A stretch of 64,000 bases of DNA, from NCBI GenBank assembly GCA_910585725.1, contig CAJUFA010000006.1:1-64000 (forward strand). Direction: 5' to 3'. This stretch comes from an uncultured Dorea sp. GTDB lineage: Bacteria > Bacillota > Clostridia > Lachnospirales > Lachnospiraceae. The notes beneath the pieces were generated by a model. The model searched no databases and had not been told where the DNA came from. It saw nothing but the letters and a program-made list of their open reading frames with translations. Positions 7,140 through 15,685 of the stretch are shown here, one piece after another (the first letter of the stretch is position 1; every line of letters begins with the position of its first letter). Both the position numbers and the translations under genes were made by a program.

Positions 7140-7877
7140 TCAGATTCTTGCAAGCTGTTGTATTGCGTCTGCTGATAAGATCATATCGCAATGTTCCTCT
7201 AAAAACGCGAGCGTAGCGCCGGAGGATGGTTCCAGGGAACCATATTCTGACAGCATATTACAGATACGGTTAAAATCCATCGTCGTATGATCTGATTGTG
7301 TCAGCGCCAGAATATAGACGTCTTCCTCGCAGTCTTTGTACAAAGTGTTAGAACCAGAATATATAGGGCTTAGAAGACGGGCTGCTTTCAGCACGTTGCC
7401 CATTGTTGGGAAGGAGAACAAGCGCAGGATATTATTCTGCGGTTCCTCTTCGGGGGTATCTTCTTTTCCATCCGATACAACGGAATTACTGATTTTTTCT
7501 TTTACCTTATCCAGTAAATCGAGTAATGTATCCGCGCCGTCCAGTTTATTCGGAAGAGTTTTCTTCGTAGTGTCCCATTCGCTGCCAGGAGACGGCGCGA
7601 ATTTGGAGAAGCGCGTATCGAGTTCCTCTGGATCCTCGACTTTCGTTATAATCAGCACAATCGAATCGGAAGAAGCCGGAATTGCCTCGATCATCAGAGG
7701 GAGGTCTTCAGCTTCAAAGCCAAATTCAAATGCTGCTTGCTGCATCATATCGCGGAAAAGTGATTTAGCTTTTTCGGTTCCATAGGCCAGTTCGCTTAAC
7801 TGAAGATGACGGGCAGCGAGATCGGCGCGCGTCAGTGTGCAGCGGATCTGATTGTCATTTATTTTTTCAATCTTCAT
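7140..7877 (-). CDS. mecA: Adaptor protein MecA
   Basis: Adaptor that delivers substrates to the ClpC/ClpP protease. The N-terminus begins MKIEKINDNQIRCTLTRADL, the usual MecA start, and is followed by a helical segment with KSLFRDMMQQAAFEFGFE. An acidic linker with DSIVLIITKVEDPEELD leads to a C-terminal ClpC-binding domain (~residues 150-245). Length ~245 aa is normal. I chose ATG 7877 because AGGAAG lies nine bases upstream; the ATG at 7883 is too close. It converges on the DUF1858 gene, and the shared hairpin insulates them. Confidence 0.88.
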   Translation of the reverse strand: MKIEKINDNQIRCTLTRADLAARHLQLSELAYGTEKAKSLFRDMMQQAAFEFGFEAEDLPLMIEAIPASSDSIVLIITKVEDPEELDTRFSKFAPSPGSEWDTTKKTLPNKLDGADTLLDLLDKVKEKISNSVVSDGKEDTPEEEPQNNILRLFSFPTMGNVLKAARLLSPIYSGSNTLYKDCEEDVYILALTQSDHTTMDFNRICNMLSEYGSLEPSSGATLAFLEEHCDMILSADAIQQLARI

Positions 7878-7968
7878 ATTCATCACTTCCTTCTAATGTA
7901 GTATAGCATAGGGTCCACGGAATGTTCAATAAATTGTTTGATAAAATAAGTATAAAATAAAAAAGTAC

Positions 7969-7997
7969 TTGCATTAAATCTTTGAATCAACTATAAT
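7969..7997 (+). promoter_or_regulatory. Promoter driving a long leader
   Basis: TTGCAT (7969-7974), 17-base spacer, TATAAT (7992-7997). The next credible start codon on this strand is the TTG at 8329, about 325 bases further. Confidence 0.6.
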
Positions 7998-8003
7998 TAC
8001 AAT

Positions 8004-8328
8004 ATCAGAAGATAGTTTTCCCAGATGACTACGTTCTTACAACAAAGGAGGGAGAATTTTTTCATTATATTTTTTTAAATGTTTCACATTTCTTAGAGAG
8101 TAAATCTTTGAATCTATGAATCTATCAGTAACAGATCAGTGACGAATCAGAAAGCAGCCGTTTCAGGCAAATTATCACACGAACTATTAACGAGGTATTA
8201 GAGTGTCAGGACTATCTTCTGGTTTTTGGCAGCTGTGGCGTATCGAGGTTATTGTATCACGGCATCTCCTTTATCAGTATATGCAATTACAGCCGTAGTT
8301 ATCATCTGGCACGGCAAGGAGGTTAAAC
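8004..8328 (+). other. Long gene-free transcribed leader or possible small RNA
   Basis: Predicted transcript start is near 8004. The segment has an orphan Shine-Dalgarno (AAAGGAGGGAG at 8043-8053) followed by a T-rich run and only a five-codon frame. No known riboswitch was recognised. It may be a regulatory leader of the 8329 gene or a small RNA. Confidence 0.35.
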
Positions 8329-8544
8329 TTGGAGGGTGAAGTTGACTTACAGAAGATGTTTCAGGAATTAACAGGATATGAGAAAAAGCAGGTAGGCCTT
8401 GGAATTAACGGGACGCCGGCAAGCCCGATGCAGATCGTCAGGGCGCATGTAGTACGTGAGAAGACAGCCTATATGAGGGACTATGTACTGAACGAAAAAG
8501 GAGATATAAAGGAGCTGTGGTTCGACAGCATTAATAAGAATTAA
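8329..8544 (+). CDS. Hypothetical small protein
   Basis: Unrecognised 71-residue soluble protein, start TTG with AAGGAGG seven bases upstream. It begins MEGEVDLQKMFQELTGYEKK and ends with a polar helix (EKGDIKELWFDSINKN). No membrane segment, no cysteines and no motif I know. It is followed after ~100 bases by the GH18 gene, with a TATAAT near 8620 in between, so it is probably a separate unit. Good initiation signals and coding-like composition support a real gene. Confidence 0.6.
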   Translation: MEGEVDLQKMFQELTGYEKKQVGLGINGTPASPMQIVRAHVVREKTAYMRDYVLNEKGDIKELWFDSINKN

Positions 8545-8647
8545 AGTTGAAATCAGCAAATACCCCGTAAAAATGTAGAAAATGTCGAAATAACTAATGA
8601 CGTGAGCCTGGTGTTTTGCTATAATAGGGACGAGTAGGAGGTGCAGC

Positions 8648-10819
8648 ATGGAACAAAAAGACAGAATAGGCCGCACATTTTCAGACCGTGCCTCAGCAGA
8701 TAAGCAGACGCCGGGCAGGCAGACGAGGCCGGGCGCTTTAGGAGAACGGTTGCAGGGAAGATCAGGACGCGTCCCGTCAGGGGAGCAGCCAACGGATAAA
8801 ACAGGGCGAGCTTTAGATGGGAACCGGGCAGCCGGCAGGACGGCGAGGTCTGGACAGCAGCCGGGAAAGCGCCGGATAGATGATATGGATTCCAAGGGAA
8901 AAAGGACGCAGGGACAGGCGGCCGTAAGGCGAAGGCCGGACGGACAGGAATCCGGGGTAAGAAGACAGCCGGCGCAGCGGTCCGGGAATAAGAAAAGACC
9001 GGGAAGAGGTCAGCAGTCTAAGCGCAGAAGAACGAGGAATCTTATTGTCAAAAGCGCCTTTTTGTTTATCTTGGTGATTGGAGCAGTTGTATCAGCATTT
9101 TTGTGGAAAAAATATAGTCCTTCAAAAGCAAAGTATGATTTGAAGAAATATTATGGGATTGAGAACGAAGGACAGCTTGCAATCACGATAGATAATCAGG
9201 TGATAGAGCCTCACGGCAGTATAGAAAACGGCAAAGTTTATCTCCAGTATGATGTTGTGAGAAAATACATTAACAGCCGCTTCTATTGGGATTCGAATGA
9301 GAACGTCCTCTTATATACGCTTCCGAACGATACGGTGACCGTAGAAGTTGGAAGTAAAGATTACACTGTGTCGAAAGAGAAGAAAAGTGAAGATTATGTC
9401 ATTCTGAAAACTGAAGGCAGTACGGCATATATTGCTCTGGATTTTATTCAGGAGTATACGAATATTGATTATGAATTATACAATGAACCTAACCGCGTGA
9501 TGATTGTAAGCGACTGGGGAGAGACTACGGTCGCGGCTGTCAAACGAGACGCACAGATACGTTATCAGGGCGGGGTGAAGAGTCCTGTATTGACAGAGGT
9601 AAAGAAGAAAGACGAAGTTACGGTTATAGAGAGTGAAGAGAATTGGAAAAAAGTCCGCACAAAAGACGGACTTATCGGGTATATAAAGAACAGTGCGCTG
9701 AGAAAAGAAGAGACGAAGGATATATCCAGACCGTTCGAGGAACAGAAGTTCACGAATATTTCCAAGGATTATACGATTAACATGGCGTGGCATAACGTAA
9801 CGAATACGGATGCGAATAATACGGTATTACAGAGAATCGCCGAGAGCAAAGGTCTGACTACGATCGCGCCGACGTGGTTCCATGTAAAGGATACAGACGG
9901 GAATATGGATTCTATCGCTTCAGCAGATTATGTGAATTATGCGCATCAGGCCGGAATAGAGGTATGGGCGGCAATACGTGATTTTGACGGAGGTATCAAC
10001 TCTTATGATGAATCTTATGAGATGCTGCAGTATACTTCCAAACGGGAGACGCTGATCAATCAGTTGATCTCGGAGGCTCTGCGCGTGGGCATAGACGGTA
10101 TTAACGTGGACTTTGAGAAGATTTCAGACGAATGCGGAGAGCATTATATACAGTTTATCCGGGAATTGTCCGTAAGATGCAGGCAGAATGGGATCGTCTT
10201 GTCCATCGACAATTATGTTCCGAAGGGTTATAATATGCAGTATGACCGAAAAGAACAGGGAATTGTAGCGGATTATGTAATTATCATGGGATATGACGAA
10301 CATTATGCAGGATCTCCTGTAGCGGGACCGGTATCTTCTTATAATTTTGTTAAAGAAGGAATCGAAGAGACGCTGAAGGAAGTTCCGGCCGGCAAGGTGA
10401 TCAGCGGAATCCCATTTTTCACAAGACTATGGGAGGAACGCCCCAAGACGGCGGAAGAACTGGCGGAAGGAACAGAAGATGGAGAGAGCGAAGACGCCGG
10501 AGACCAGGAAGCCGGGAATGAAGAGAACGGCGGCGCGGGCGGTTCTATGAGCGTCCGCAGTGAAGCTTACGATATGGAGACGGCCAAAGCGAAGGTTACG
10601 GAATCAGGAGCAGAACTTACATGGGATGAAGAAGCGCAGCAGAATTATGCGAGCTGGACGGTGAATACCGCGAATTATAAGATCTGGTTAGAAGACGAGC
10701 AGTCGATAGAGCCGAAGCTAAAGCTTATGAAGGAGTATAAGCTGGCCGGTACGGCGGCATGGGCTCTGGGACAGGAGAAGTCGGAAATATGGACGCTGAT
10801 CCAGAAATACATTAATTAA
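8648..10819 (+). CDS. Membrane-anchored SH3 / GH18 cell-wall glycosidase
   Basis: Predicted 723-residue enzyme exposed on the cell surface. Residues 1-130 are a long, basic, Gly/Arg/Gln-rich cytoplasmic tail. A single transmembrane helix follows (~131-153), then a copper-amine-oxidase-like N-domain fold (~165-285), a bacterial SH3 domain (~300-350) and a GH18 barrel (~370-720). The catalytic signature DGINVDFE (D483 to E490) is intact. Related GH18 proteins (YaaH/SleL type) cleave peptidoglycan in spores and vegetative walls. An acidic insert (~residues 605-635) is unusual. The next gene is a CwlD-like amidase, which supports a cell-wall or spore-cortex role. Confidence 0.9.
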   Translation: MEQKDRIGRTFSDRASADKQTPGRQTRPGALGERLQGRSGRVPSGEQPTDKTGRALDGNRAAGRTARSGQQPGKRRIDDMDSKGKRTQGQAAVRRRPDGQESGVRRQPAQRSGNKKRPGRGQQSKRRRTRNLIVKSAFLFILVIGAVVSAFLWKKYSPSKAKYDLKKYYGIENEGQLAITIDNQVIEPHGSIENGKVYLQYDVVRKYINSRFYWDSNENVLLYTLPNDTVTVEVGSKDYTVSKEKKSEDYVILKTEGSTAYIALDFIQEYTNIDYELYNEPNRVMIVSDWGETTVAAVKRDAQIRYQGGVKSPVLTEVKKKDEVTVIESEENWKKVRTKDGLIGYIKNSALRKEETKDISRPFEEQKFTNISKDYTINMAWHNVTNTDANNTVLQRIAESKGLTTIAPTWFHVKDTDGNMDSIASADYVNYAHQAGIEVWAAIRDFDGGINSYDESYEMLQYTSKRETLINQLISEALRVGIDGINVDFEKISDECGEHYIQFIRELSVRCRQNGIVLSIDNYVPKGYNMQYDRKEQGIVADYVIIMGYDEHYAGSPVAGPVSSYNFVKEGIEETLKEVPAGKVISGIPFFTRLWEERPKTAEELAEGTEDGESEDAGDQEAGNEENGGAGGSMSVRSEAYDMETAKAKVTESGAELTWDEEAQQNYASWTVNTANYKIWLEDEQSIEPKLKLMKEYKLAGTAAWALGQEKSEIWTLIQKYIN

Positions 10820-10828
10820 ATCATATAT

Positions 10829-10882
10829 AAAATACCTCTTGCAGTCATATAGTAGGGTATAGAGACTGTCAGGAGGTATTTT
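10829..10882 (+). terminator. Terminator-like hairpin that sequesters the amidase Shine-Dalgarno
   Basis: A perfect 10-bp stem AAAATACCTC (10829-10838) / GAGGTATTTT (10873-10882) has an inner GCAGTC / GACTGT stem. A T run follows. The right arm contains the GGAGGT that serves the TTG start at 10884, so the same structure can end GH18 transcripts and hide the next gene's ribosome site. Confidence 0.75.
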
Positions 10883-10883
10883 T

Positions 10884-11564
10884 TTGCGTAAAAAAGTAGA
10901 GTTGGTATTTCTGATTCTGCTGTTGGCAGGATTGATAGCTGTCAGCAGAAACCTGGAAAAGTATGTATCCAGCGGGAAGGTCAGGGATGTGGAAACGACG
11001 GTGGTCATAGACGCCGGACACGGCGACCAGGATCCTGGAAAAATCGGAGTAAACGACGCATTGGAGAAGGATGTTAATCTGCAGATCGCGAAAAAGATAA
11101 AGAAACTGCTGGAGAAAAAGAAAATTAAGGTGATTATGACCAGGGAGGACGATACGACCCTGGCAAGAGAGGGCGGCGGGAGTCAGAAGGTACAGGATAT
11201 GAAAGCAAGAGTTGAACTGATCAATGAGACAAAGCCGAATCTGGCCGTCAGTATTCATCAGAACAGTTATCCCGAAGAAAGCGTCCATGGTGCGCAGGTA
11301 TTCTATTTTACACATTCGGCGGAAGGCGAGAGGGCGGCCGGAATCATGCAGAAAGCTTTGTTGACCGTTGATCCGGAGAATAGTCGGCAGGAGAAAGCAG
11401 ACGACGGTTATTATCTGTTAAGGAGGACGGAAGCGCCTACAATCATCGTTGAGTGCGGATTCTTGAGTAACAGAGAAGAGGCGGGGAAATTGGTAGATAA
11501 GGAATATCAGAAGAAGGTTGCGGAAGCCGTCGTACAGGGGATAGAGGAATATGTCAAAAAATAA
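10884..11564 (+). CDS. cwlD: N-acetylmuramoyl-L-alanine amidase, CwlD-like
   Basis: Zinc amidase (Amidase_3) that removes stem peptides from muramic acid; CwlD homologues help make muramic-delta-lactam in spore cortex. A short N-terminal membrane anchor (residues ~6-24) is followed by the catalytic domain with VVIDAGHGDQDPG (first zinc His), E61-like ALEKDVNL, SIHQNS (second His) and IIVECGFLSN (catalytic Glu). Length 226 aa fits CwlD. The start is TTG with AGGAGGT upstream, inside a terminator hairpin. The symbol is by similarity and spore context; general amidase is the alternative. Confidence 0.85.
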   Translation: MRKKVELVFLILLLAGLIAVSRNLEKYVSSGKVRDVETTVVIDAGHGDQDPGKIGVNDALEKDVNLQIAKKIKKLLEKKKIKVIMTREDDTTLAREGGGSQKVQDMKARVELINETKPNLAVSIHQNSYPEESVHGAQVFYFTHSAEGERAAGIMQKALLTVDPENSRQEKADDGYYLLRRTEAPTIIVECGFLSNREEAGKLVDKEYQKKVAEAVVQGIEEYVKK

Positions 11565-11590
11565 TATACGTTAGTTTGGATAGATATCGG

Positions 11591-11618
11591 TGGACAGTAT
11601 ATCACAATGTGGTATAAT
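11591..11618 (+). promoter_or_regulatory. Promoter of sua5, probably giving a leaderless mRNA
   Basis: TGGACA (11591-11596), 16-base spacer, TATAAT (11613-11618). The expected transcription start (~11625) coincides with the A of the ATG at 11625, and no Shine-Dalgarno precedes that codon. Confidence 0.65.
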
Positions 11619-11624
11619 ACGGGT

Positions 11625-12680
11625 ATGAAGACGATAATAGAGCAGATAGATAATACACAGATGAATATGGAAATAATTGAAAAAGCCGGAGATATATTGA
11701 AAGAGGGCGGATTGGTGGCATTTCCGACGGAGACGGTCTATGGACTGGGCGCGGATGCGCTGAATGAGCAGGCGGCTAAGAAGATCTATGCCGCTAAGGG
11801 AAGGCCCTCCGATAATCCGCTGATTGTACATATTGCGGATATGAGCGCTCTGGACAGGATCACGGAGGAGATGCCGAAGGAGGCGGAGAAGGTTGCGGAG
11901 GCATTCTGGCCGGGACCTCTTACGATGATCCTTAAGAAGAGCCGCGAGGTGCCGGCAGGAACGACGGGAGGGCTTGAGACGGTTGCGGTGCGGATGCCGG
12001 ATCATGTGATCGCGCAGGAGGTTATCAGGGCAGGGGGAGGATACATTGCGGCGCCCAGCGCCAATACTTCCGGCAGACCAAGCCCGACGGAGGCCCGGCA
12101 TGTAGCTGCGGATCTGAATGGTAAGATTGATATGATTCTGGACGGAGGCGCGGTAGAGATCGGCGTGGAGTCAACGATCCTCGATATGACGGTAACTCCG
12201 CCGATGATCTTAAGACCCGGAGCGGTGACAAAAGGGATGTTGGAAGCATTGATAGGAGAGGTTGCCGTGGATAATACGCTGACGGATCCGGACAGTAAGA
12301 AGCCGCCGAAGGCTCCTGGGATGAAGTACCGGCATTATGCGCCGAGGGCGGAGCTTGTTGTGGTAGACGGTATGATGGACGCGGTGGTGGATGAGATTAA
12401 CCGTCTGGTGAAAGAGAAGACGGATGCAGGATGTAAAGTGGGGGTTATAGGAACACAGGAGACGGTGGACAGATATCGGACCGGCGATATAAAGTGTATC
12501 GGAACCAGGACGGACGAGACAACGATAGCTTGTCGTCTGTATGGAATTCTGCGGGAGTTCGACAGCGACGGAGTAGAATTCATTTATAGCGAGGCGTTTG
12601 CGTCGGATGGAATCGGAAGCGCTGTTATGAACCGCCTGCTGAAAGCGGCCGGACACCGAGTGATTTATACTTCACGATAG
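11625..12680 (+). CDS. sua5: L-threonylcarbamoyladenylate synthase (Sua5/YwlC)
   Basis: Makes threonylcarbamoyl-AMP from threonine, bicarbonate and ATP, the first step of t6A tRNA modification. The YrdC-type domain covers ~residues 10-205, with KEGGLVAFPTETVYGLG, AKGRPSDNPLIVHI, APSANTSGRPSPT and ESTILDMT. A Sua5-type C-terminal domain (~240-350) follows the PPKAPGMKYRHYAP linker. Length 351 aa fits long Sua5 proteins. The family's usual N-terminus matches ATG 11625; an in-frame ATG at 11607 overlaps the promoter's -10 region and is unlikely. Confidence 0.93.
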   Translation: MKTIIEQIDNTQMNMEIIEKAGDILKEGGLVAFPTETVYGLGADALNEQAAKKIYAAKGRPSDNPLIVHIADMSALDRITEEMPKEAEKVAEAFWPGPLTMILKKSREVPAGTTGGLETVAVRMPDHVIAQEVIRAGGGYIAAPSANTSGRPSPTEARHVAADLNGKIDMILDGGAVEIGVESTILDMTVTPPMILRPGAVTKGMLEALIGEVAVDNTLTDPDSKKPPKAPGMKYRHYAPRAELVVVDGMMDAVVDEINRLVKEKTDAGCKVGVIGTQETVDRYRTGDIKCIGTRTDETTIACRLYGILREFDSDGVEFIYSEAFASDGIGSAVMNRLLKAAGHRVIYTSR

Positions 12681-12689
12681 CGCGATGTA

Positions 12690-12746
12690 AGGAACTGTCA
12701 CGAGATAACTTGTTCGGTTGCAGGACATTTTTTCGCGGCAGTTCCT
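12690..12746. terminator. Possible hairpin between sua5 and DUF2508 genes
   Basis: AGGAACTG (12690-12697) and CAGTTCCT (12739-12746) can pair across a long loop containing a T run. It lies between convergent genes and may act as a weak terminator. Confidence 0.35.
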
Positions 12747-12762
12747 AAACGTCTTGGCGGAT

Positions 12763-12999
12763 TCAGATGATCTTGGCCTGCCGGAGAAGGAAACGATAGC
12801 GGAGCCACGCGGCGTTGCCTTTGTAGATATAGGAGTCGATCAAGTCGGGGTCTGAGGCGTTCTGGAAATTGTTGAAAGCGTCGTCGATTTCCCGGCGCGC
12901 GACGTCGATCTCATCCAGCAGGGTATTGCTTTGCGGGTCAAAAGACAGCCGTCTGTAGATATCTTCTTCTGCAGCTTTGCCTTGTTTGAATAGTTTCAT
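12763..12999 (-). CDS. DUF2508 family protein (YaaL-like)
   Basis: Small soluble helical protein (78 aa) that resembles the DUF2508/YaaL family: a central IDVARREIDDAFNNFQNA segment, then DPDLIDSYIY and a C-terminal RYRFLLRQAK. In clostridia such genes sit next to bofA, and here bofA begins ~135 bases away on the opposite strand. Its function is unknown. Start ATG has GGAGGT five bases upstream. Minus-strand orientation relative to bofA differs from the usual same-strand order. Confidence 0.75.
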   Translation of the reverse strand: MKLFKQGKAAEEDIYRRLSFDPQSNTLLDEIDVARREIDDAFNNFQNASDPDLIDSYIYKGNAAWLRYRFLLRQAKII

Positions 13000-13135
13000 A
13001 AGCCACCTCCGTGTAGGTTTTTCTCTATGATGTGTTAGTATAAGCAGTTTTTGCGAATAAAATACCCCGGTTCAGGATATATATGGAATTAGGAGACGTA
13101 TTTTGAAAAGGCTTAAGAAAAAGGAGAGATTTGTT

Positions 13136-13345
13136 ATGCCGGAGAAGAGTTCACATCTGTTTACAAACTTTATCGTCAGGGCAATCGTGGGAATGGCGCT
13201 GATATTTTTCATCAATGAATTCTTGGGAAACCAGGGGATTGACGTGCGGGTCGGGATGAACCTGTGGACCGTTTTGACATCCGGAATCCTTGGAACTCCT
13301 GGGGTTGCTCTTCTTTACGGTATCTCTTTTTATGGAATTATGTAA
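13136..13345 (+). CDS. bofA: BofA-family pro-sigma-K processing inhibitor
   Basis: Small membrane protein (69 aa) with two hydrophobic helices (~residues 10-28 and 41-66). The C-terminal half matches the BofA family signature (MNLWTVLTSGILGTPGVALLYGI). In Bacillus BofA holds SpoIVFB inactive in the mother cell until sigma-K is needed; in many clostridia the family is present without that pathway. ATG 13136 has AAAGGAG about eight bases upstream; the in-frame TTG at 13103 lacks one. It supports a spore-forming host. Confidence 0.88.
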   Translation: MPEKSSHLFTNFIVRAIVGMALIFFINEFLGNQGIDVRVGMNLWTVLTSGILGTPGVALLYGISFYGIM

Positions 13346-13381
13346 AGGTTGCACAAAATTTTACAATTTATAAAAACGGGA

Positions 13382-13410
13382 TGGACAAAGTCGCCGGAGG
13401 GGGTTATAAT
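13382..13410 (+). promoter_or_regulatory. Promoter of the Tad operon
   Basis: TGGACA (13382-13387), 17-base spacer, TATAAT (13405-13410), about 155 bases before tadZ. Confidence 0.75.
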
Positions 13411-13414
13411 CATC

Positions 13415-13434
13415 CTACAAGTTACATCTTGTAG
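13415..13434 (+). other. Hairpin at the 5' end of the Tad transcript
   Basis: CTACAAG-ttacat-CTTGTAG is a perfect 7-bp stem starting about five bases after the -10 box. It would cap the mRNA 5' end and could stabilise it or bind a regulator. Confidence 0.5.
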
Positions 13435-13565
13435 CTTGTGTCTGATCGTTTTAGTATCTGTTAGATTCTAGTTGTTCTTATTTTCAAAGTGTTCGACGCC
13501 GTATCGGCAGAAATTCACGAAGTAATTGAGAATCAAATGCATAGGCAGCAGAGGAGGGATAGTAT

Positions 13566-14483
13566 GTGAGTAATAGAAATCTGGTGATCTGCGACCGGGA
13601 AGAAGGATATGCAGAGGCGCTTGCGGTATTTCTGATGAGGAGAAAGGAGCTTGCGTTTCAGGTGCAGGTATGCGGAGATATCGCACAGGCACAGACGGTA
13701 TTGCAGGAGCGGCCGATCGATATCCTGTTGATAGGAGGCGCTTTCCCGGCGGCAGAACGCAGAAGACTTAAGGCGGGGAAGGTGTTTCTCCTTACGGGTT
13801 CCGGAAAGACGGAGGCGGATGACGGCGAGACTGTAGTGTACAAATACCAGTCGGGGGAAGCGATCCTGGCGGAGGTTATTCGCAAATGCAGTGAAGAAGA
13901 GGATGGAGACAGCCTGTTCATCCGGACGGTAAAGGCGGGAAAGATTAGAATTATAGGTATATTCTCACCGGTGCACAGAAGCGGAAAGACCGGTTATGGG
14001 CTTAAGCTCGGGAGGGAATTGGCGGTTTCCGAGAATGTATTGTATCTGAATATGGAACTCTATGGCGGTATCGGAGGATATTTTCCCAAGGAAGGACACA
14101 CGCTGGCAGACGTCTTGTATTATGCCAGACAGGAGAGCCGGAATTTCGGTCTGGTTCTCACGACGCTGGTAGAGCGTATGGACGGGTTGGACTGCCTGCT
14201 TCCGGCGCGGGTATCGGAGGATGTAAGGTCTGTGACGGCCGAGGAATGGGTCGGGCTTATTCGTCAGATTGGGGAGCAGAGTATCTATGACGTGATGATC
14301 CTGGATATAGACGAAGGGTTGAAGGGGGTGTATGATCTGCTTCGGGTATGTACAGAGATCCATGTTCCGGCAGCGAGGGATATGATTGCGGCGGCAAAGC
14401 TTCTTCAGATGGATGAGGAGCTGCGCCTGTTGGGGTATGACGATGTGAAGAAAAAGATGGTGAAAAGGGAGTCAGTGACATGA
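13566..14483 (+). CDS. tadZ: TadZ/CpaE-like localisation protein of the Tad pilus
   Basis: First gene of a Tad operon. The first ~125 residues form a degenerate receiver-like domain (LVICDREEGYAEALAVFL). The second half (~130-300) is a MinD/ParA-like NTPase fold with a modified P-loop (FSPVHRSGKTGYGL) and ILDIDEG in place of Walker B. TadZ/CpaE proteins position the pilus machinery at the cell pole. Start is GTG 13566 with GAGGAGGG upstream. It overlaps tadA by four bases (ATGA), so the two are translationally coupled. Assignment rests on fold and neighbours. Confidence 0.8.
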   Translation: MSNRNLVICDREEGYAEALAVFLMRRKELAFQVQVCGDIAQAQTVLQERPIDILLIGGAFPAAERRRLKAGKVFLLTGSGKTEADDGETVVYKYQSGEAILAEVIRKCSEEEDGDSLFIRTVKAGKIRIIGIFSPVHRSGKTGYGLKLGRELAVSENVLYLNMELYGGIGGYFPKEGHTLADVLYYARQESRNFGLVLTTLVERMDGLDCLLPARVSEDVRSVTAEEWVGLIRQIGEQSIYDVMILDIDEGLKGVYDLLRVCTEIHVPAARDMIAAAKLLQMDEELRLLGYDDVKKKMVKRESVT

Positions 14484-15685
14484 TAGATTCCGAGCAGCTT
14501 CACGCCAGAATACTAGAAGAACTTGATCTGACAAGAGAGATTGAAGACGAGGAACTGAACCGTCTGATTTACAGGGTACTTCAGGAAGCTTCGGAGCGGG
14601 AATATCTGTCTCTTGCCAGGAAGACGGCTTTGGGTAAGGAGCTATTCAATACATTCCGTAAGTTGGATCTCCTGCAGGAATTCCTGGAGGATGATACGAT
14701 TACCGAGATCATGATCAACGGGACGCAGAATATATTCTATGAAAGAGACGGAAGAATCCTTCAGTCTGATAAGCGTTTTATATCCAGGGATAAACTGGAA
14801 GACGTGGTTCAACAGATCGTGGCAGGCTCCAACCGTCTGGTAAACGAGGCTTCGCCCATAGTGGACGCAAGGCTCCCCGACGGTTCCCGCGTGAATGTAG
14901 TGTTGAATCCGATTGCATTAGACGGTCCGATTGTGACCATCCGTAAGTTTTCAAAAGAAGGGATTACTATGAGACGGCTGATCTCGTGGAATTCTGTTAA
15001 TGATGAAGTGTCCGGGTTTCTTGCCCGTCTGGTGGCGGCCGGATACAACATATTCATAAGTGGAGGGACCGGTTCGGGGAAGACCACTTTCTTAAATTCA
15101 TTATCGCAGTATATACCAAAGACAGAAAGAATTATAACCATAGAAGACAATGCCGAGCTTAAGATTCAGGACGTTCCTAATCTGGTAAGGCTTGAAGCGA
15201 GGAACGCGAATGTGGAAGGGACAGGGGCGGTAACAATTCGCGATCTGATCAAATCGGCGCTCAGGATGCGCCCGGATCGTATTATTGTCGGTGAAGTTCG
15301 TTCGGCAGAGGCGATCGATATGCTTCAGGCGCTCAATACCGGTCATGACGGCTCCTTAAGTACCGGACACGCCAATAGCCCGGAGGATATGCTGAGCAGG
15401 CTGGAAACCATGGTGCTCATGGGGATGGATCTGCCCCTTCCGGCCATTAGGAGGCAGATCGCATCCGGGGTAGATCTTATCGTCCATCTGGGACGTTTAC
15501 GCGACCGAAGCAGGAAAGTATTAGAAGTTTCGGAGATTTTGGGATATCAAAAAGAGGAGATCTTGTTGCAGACACTATATAAATATGTAGAGACAGGAGA
15601 AAAAAGTGGGAAGATTCAGGGGGAATGGAAGAAAGAAGAAGAACTTGCGCACAAAGAAAAATTGCTGGCAGCAGGATATATCTAA
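14480..15685 (+). CDS. tadA: Tad pilus assembly ATPase TadA/CpaF
   Basis: Cytoplasmic hexameric secretion ATPase that powers pilus assembly. An N-terminal helical domain (~1-70) is followed by the family block (FLEDDTITEIMING) and the RecA-like core: Walker A GGTGSGKTTF (~194-203), IITIEDNAEL, MRPDRIIVGEVRSAEA (Walker B) and TGHDGSLSTGHAN (His box). Length 401 aa is typical. It overlaps tadZ by four bases and the next gene by ~80 if the GTG at 15606 is used. Confidence 0.95.
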   Translation: MIDSEQLHARILEELDLTREIEDEELNRLIYRVLQEASEREYLSLARKTALGKELFNTFRKLDLLQEFLEDDTITEIMINGTQNIFYERDGRILQSDKRFISRDKLEDVVQQIVAGSNRLVNEASPIVDARLPDGSRVNVVLNPIALDGPIVTIRKFSKEGITMRRLISWNSVNDEVSGFLARLVAAGYNIFISGGTGSGKTTFLNSLSQYIPKTERIITIEDNAELKIQDVPNLVRLEARNANVEGTGAVTIRDLIKSALRMRPDRIIVGEVRSAEAIDMLQALNTGHDGSLSTGHANSPEDMLSRLETMVLMGMDLPLPAIRRQIASGVDLIVHLGRLRDRSRKVLEVSEILGYQKEEILLQTLYKYVETGEKSGKIQGEWKKEEELAHKEKLLAAGYI

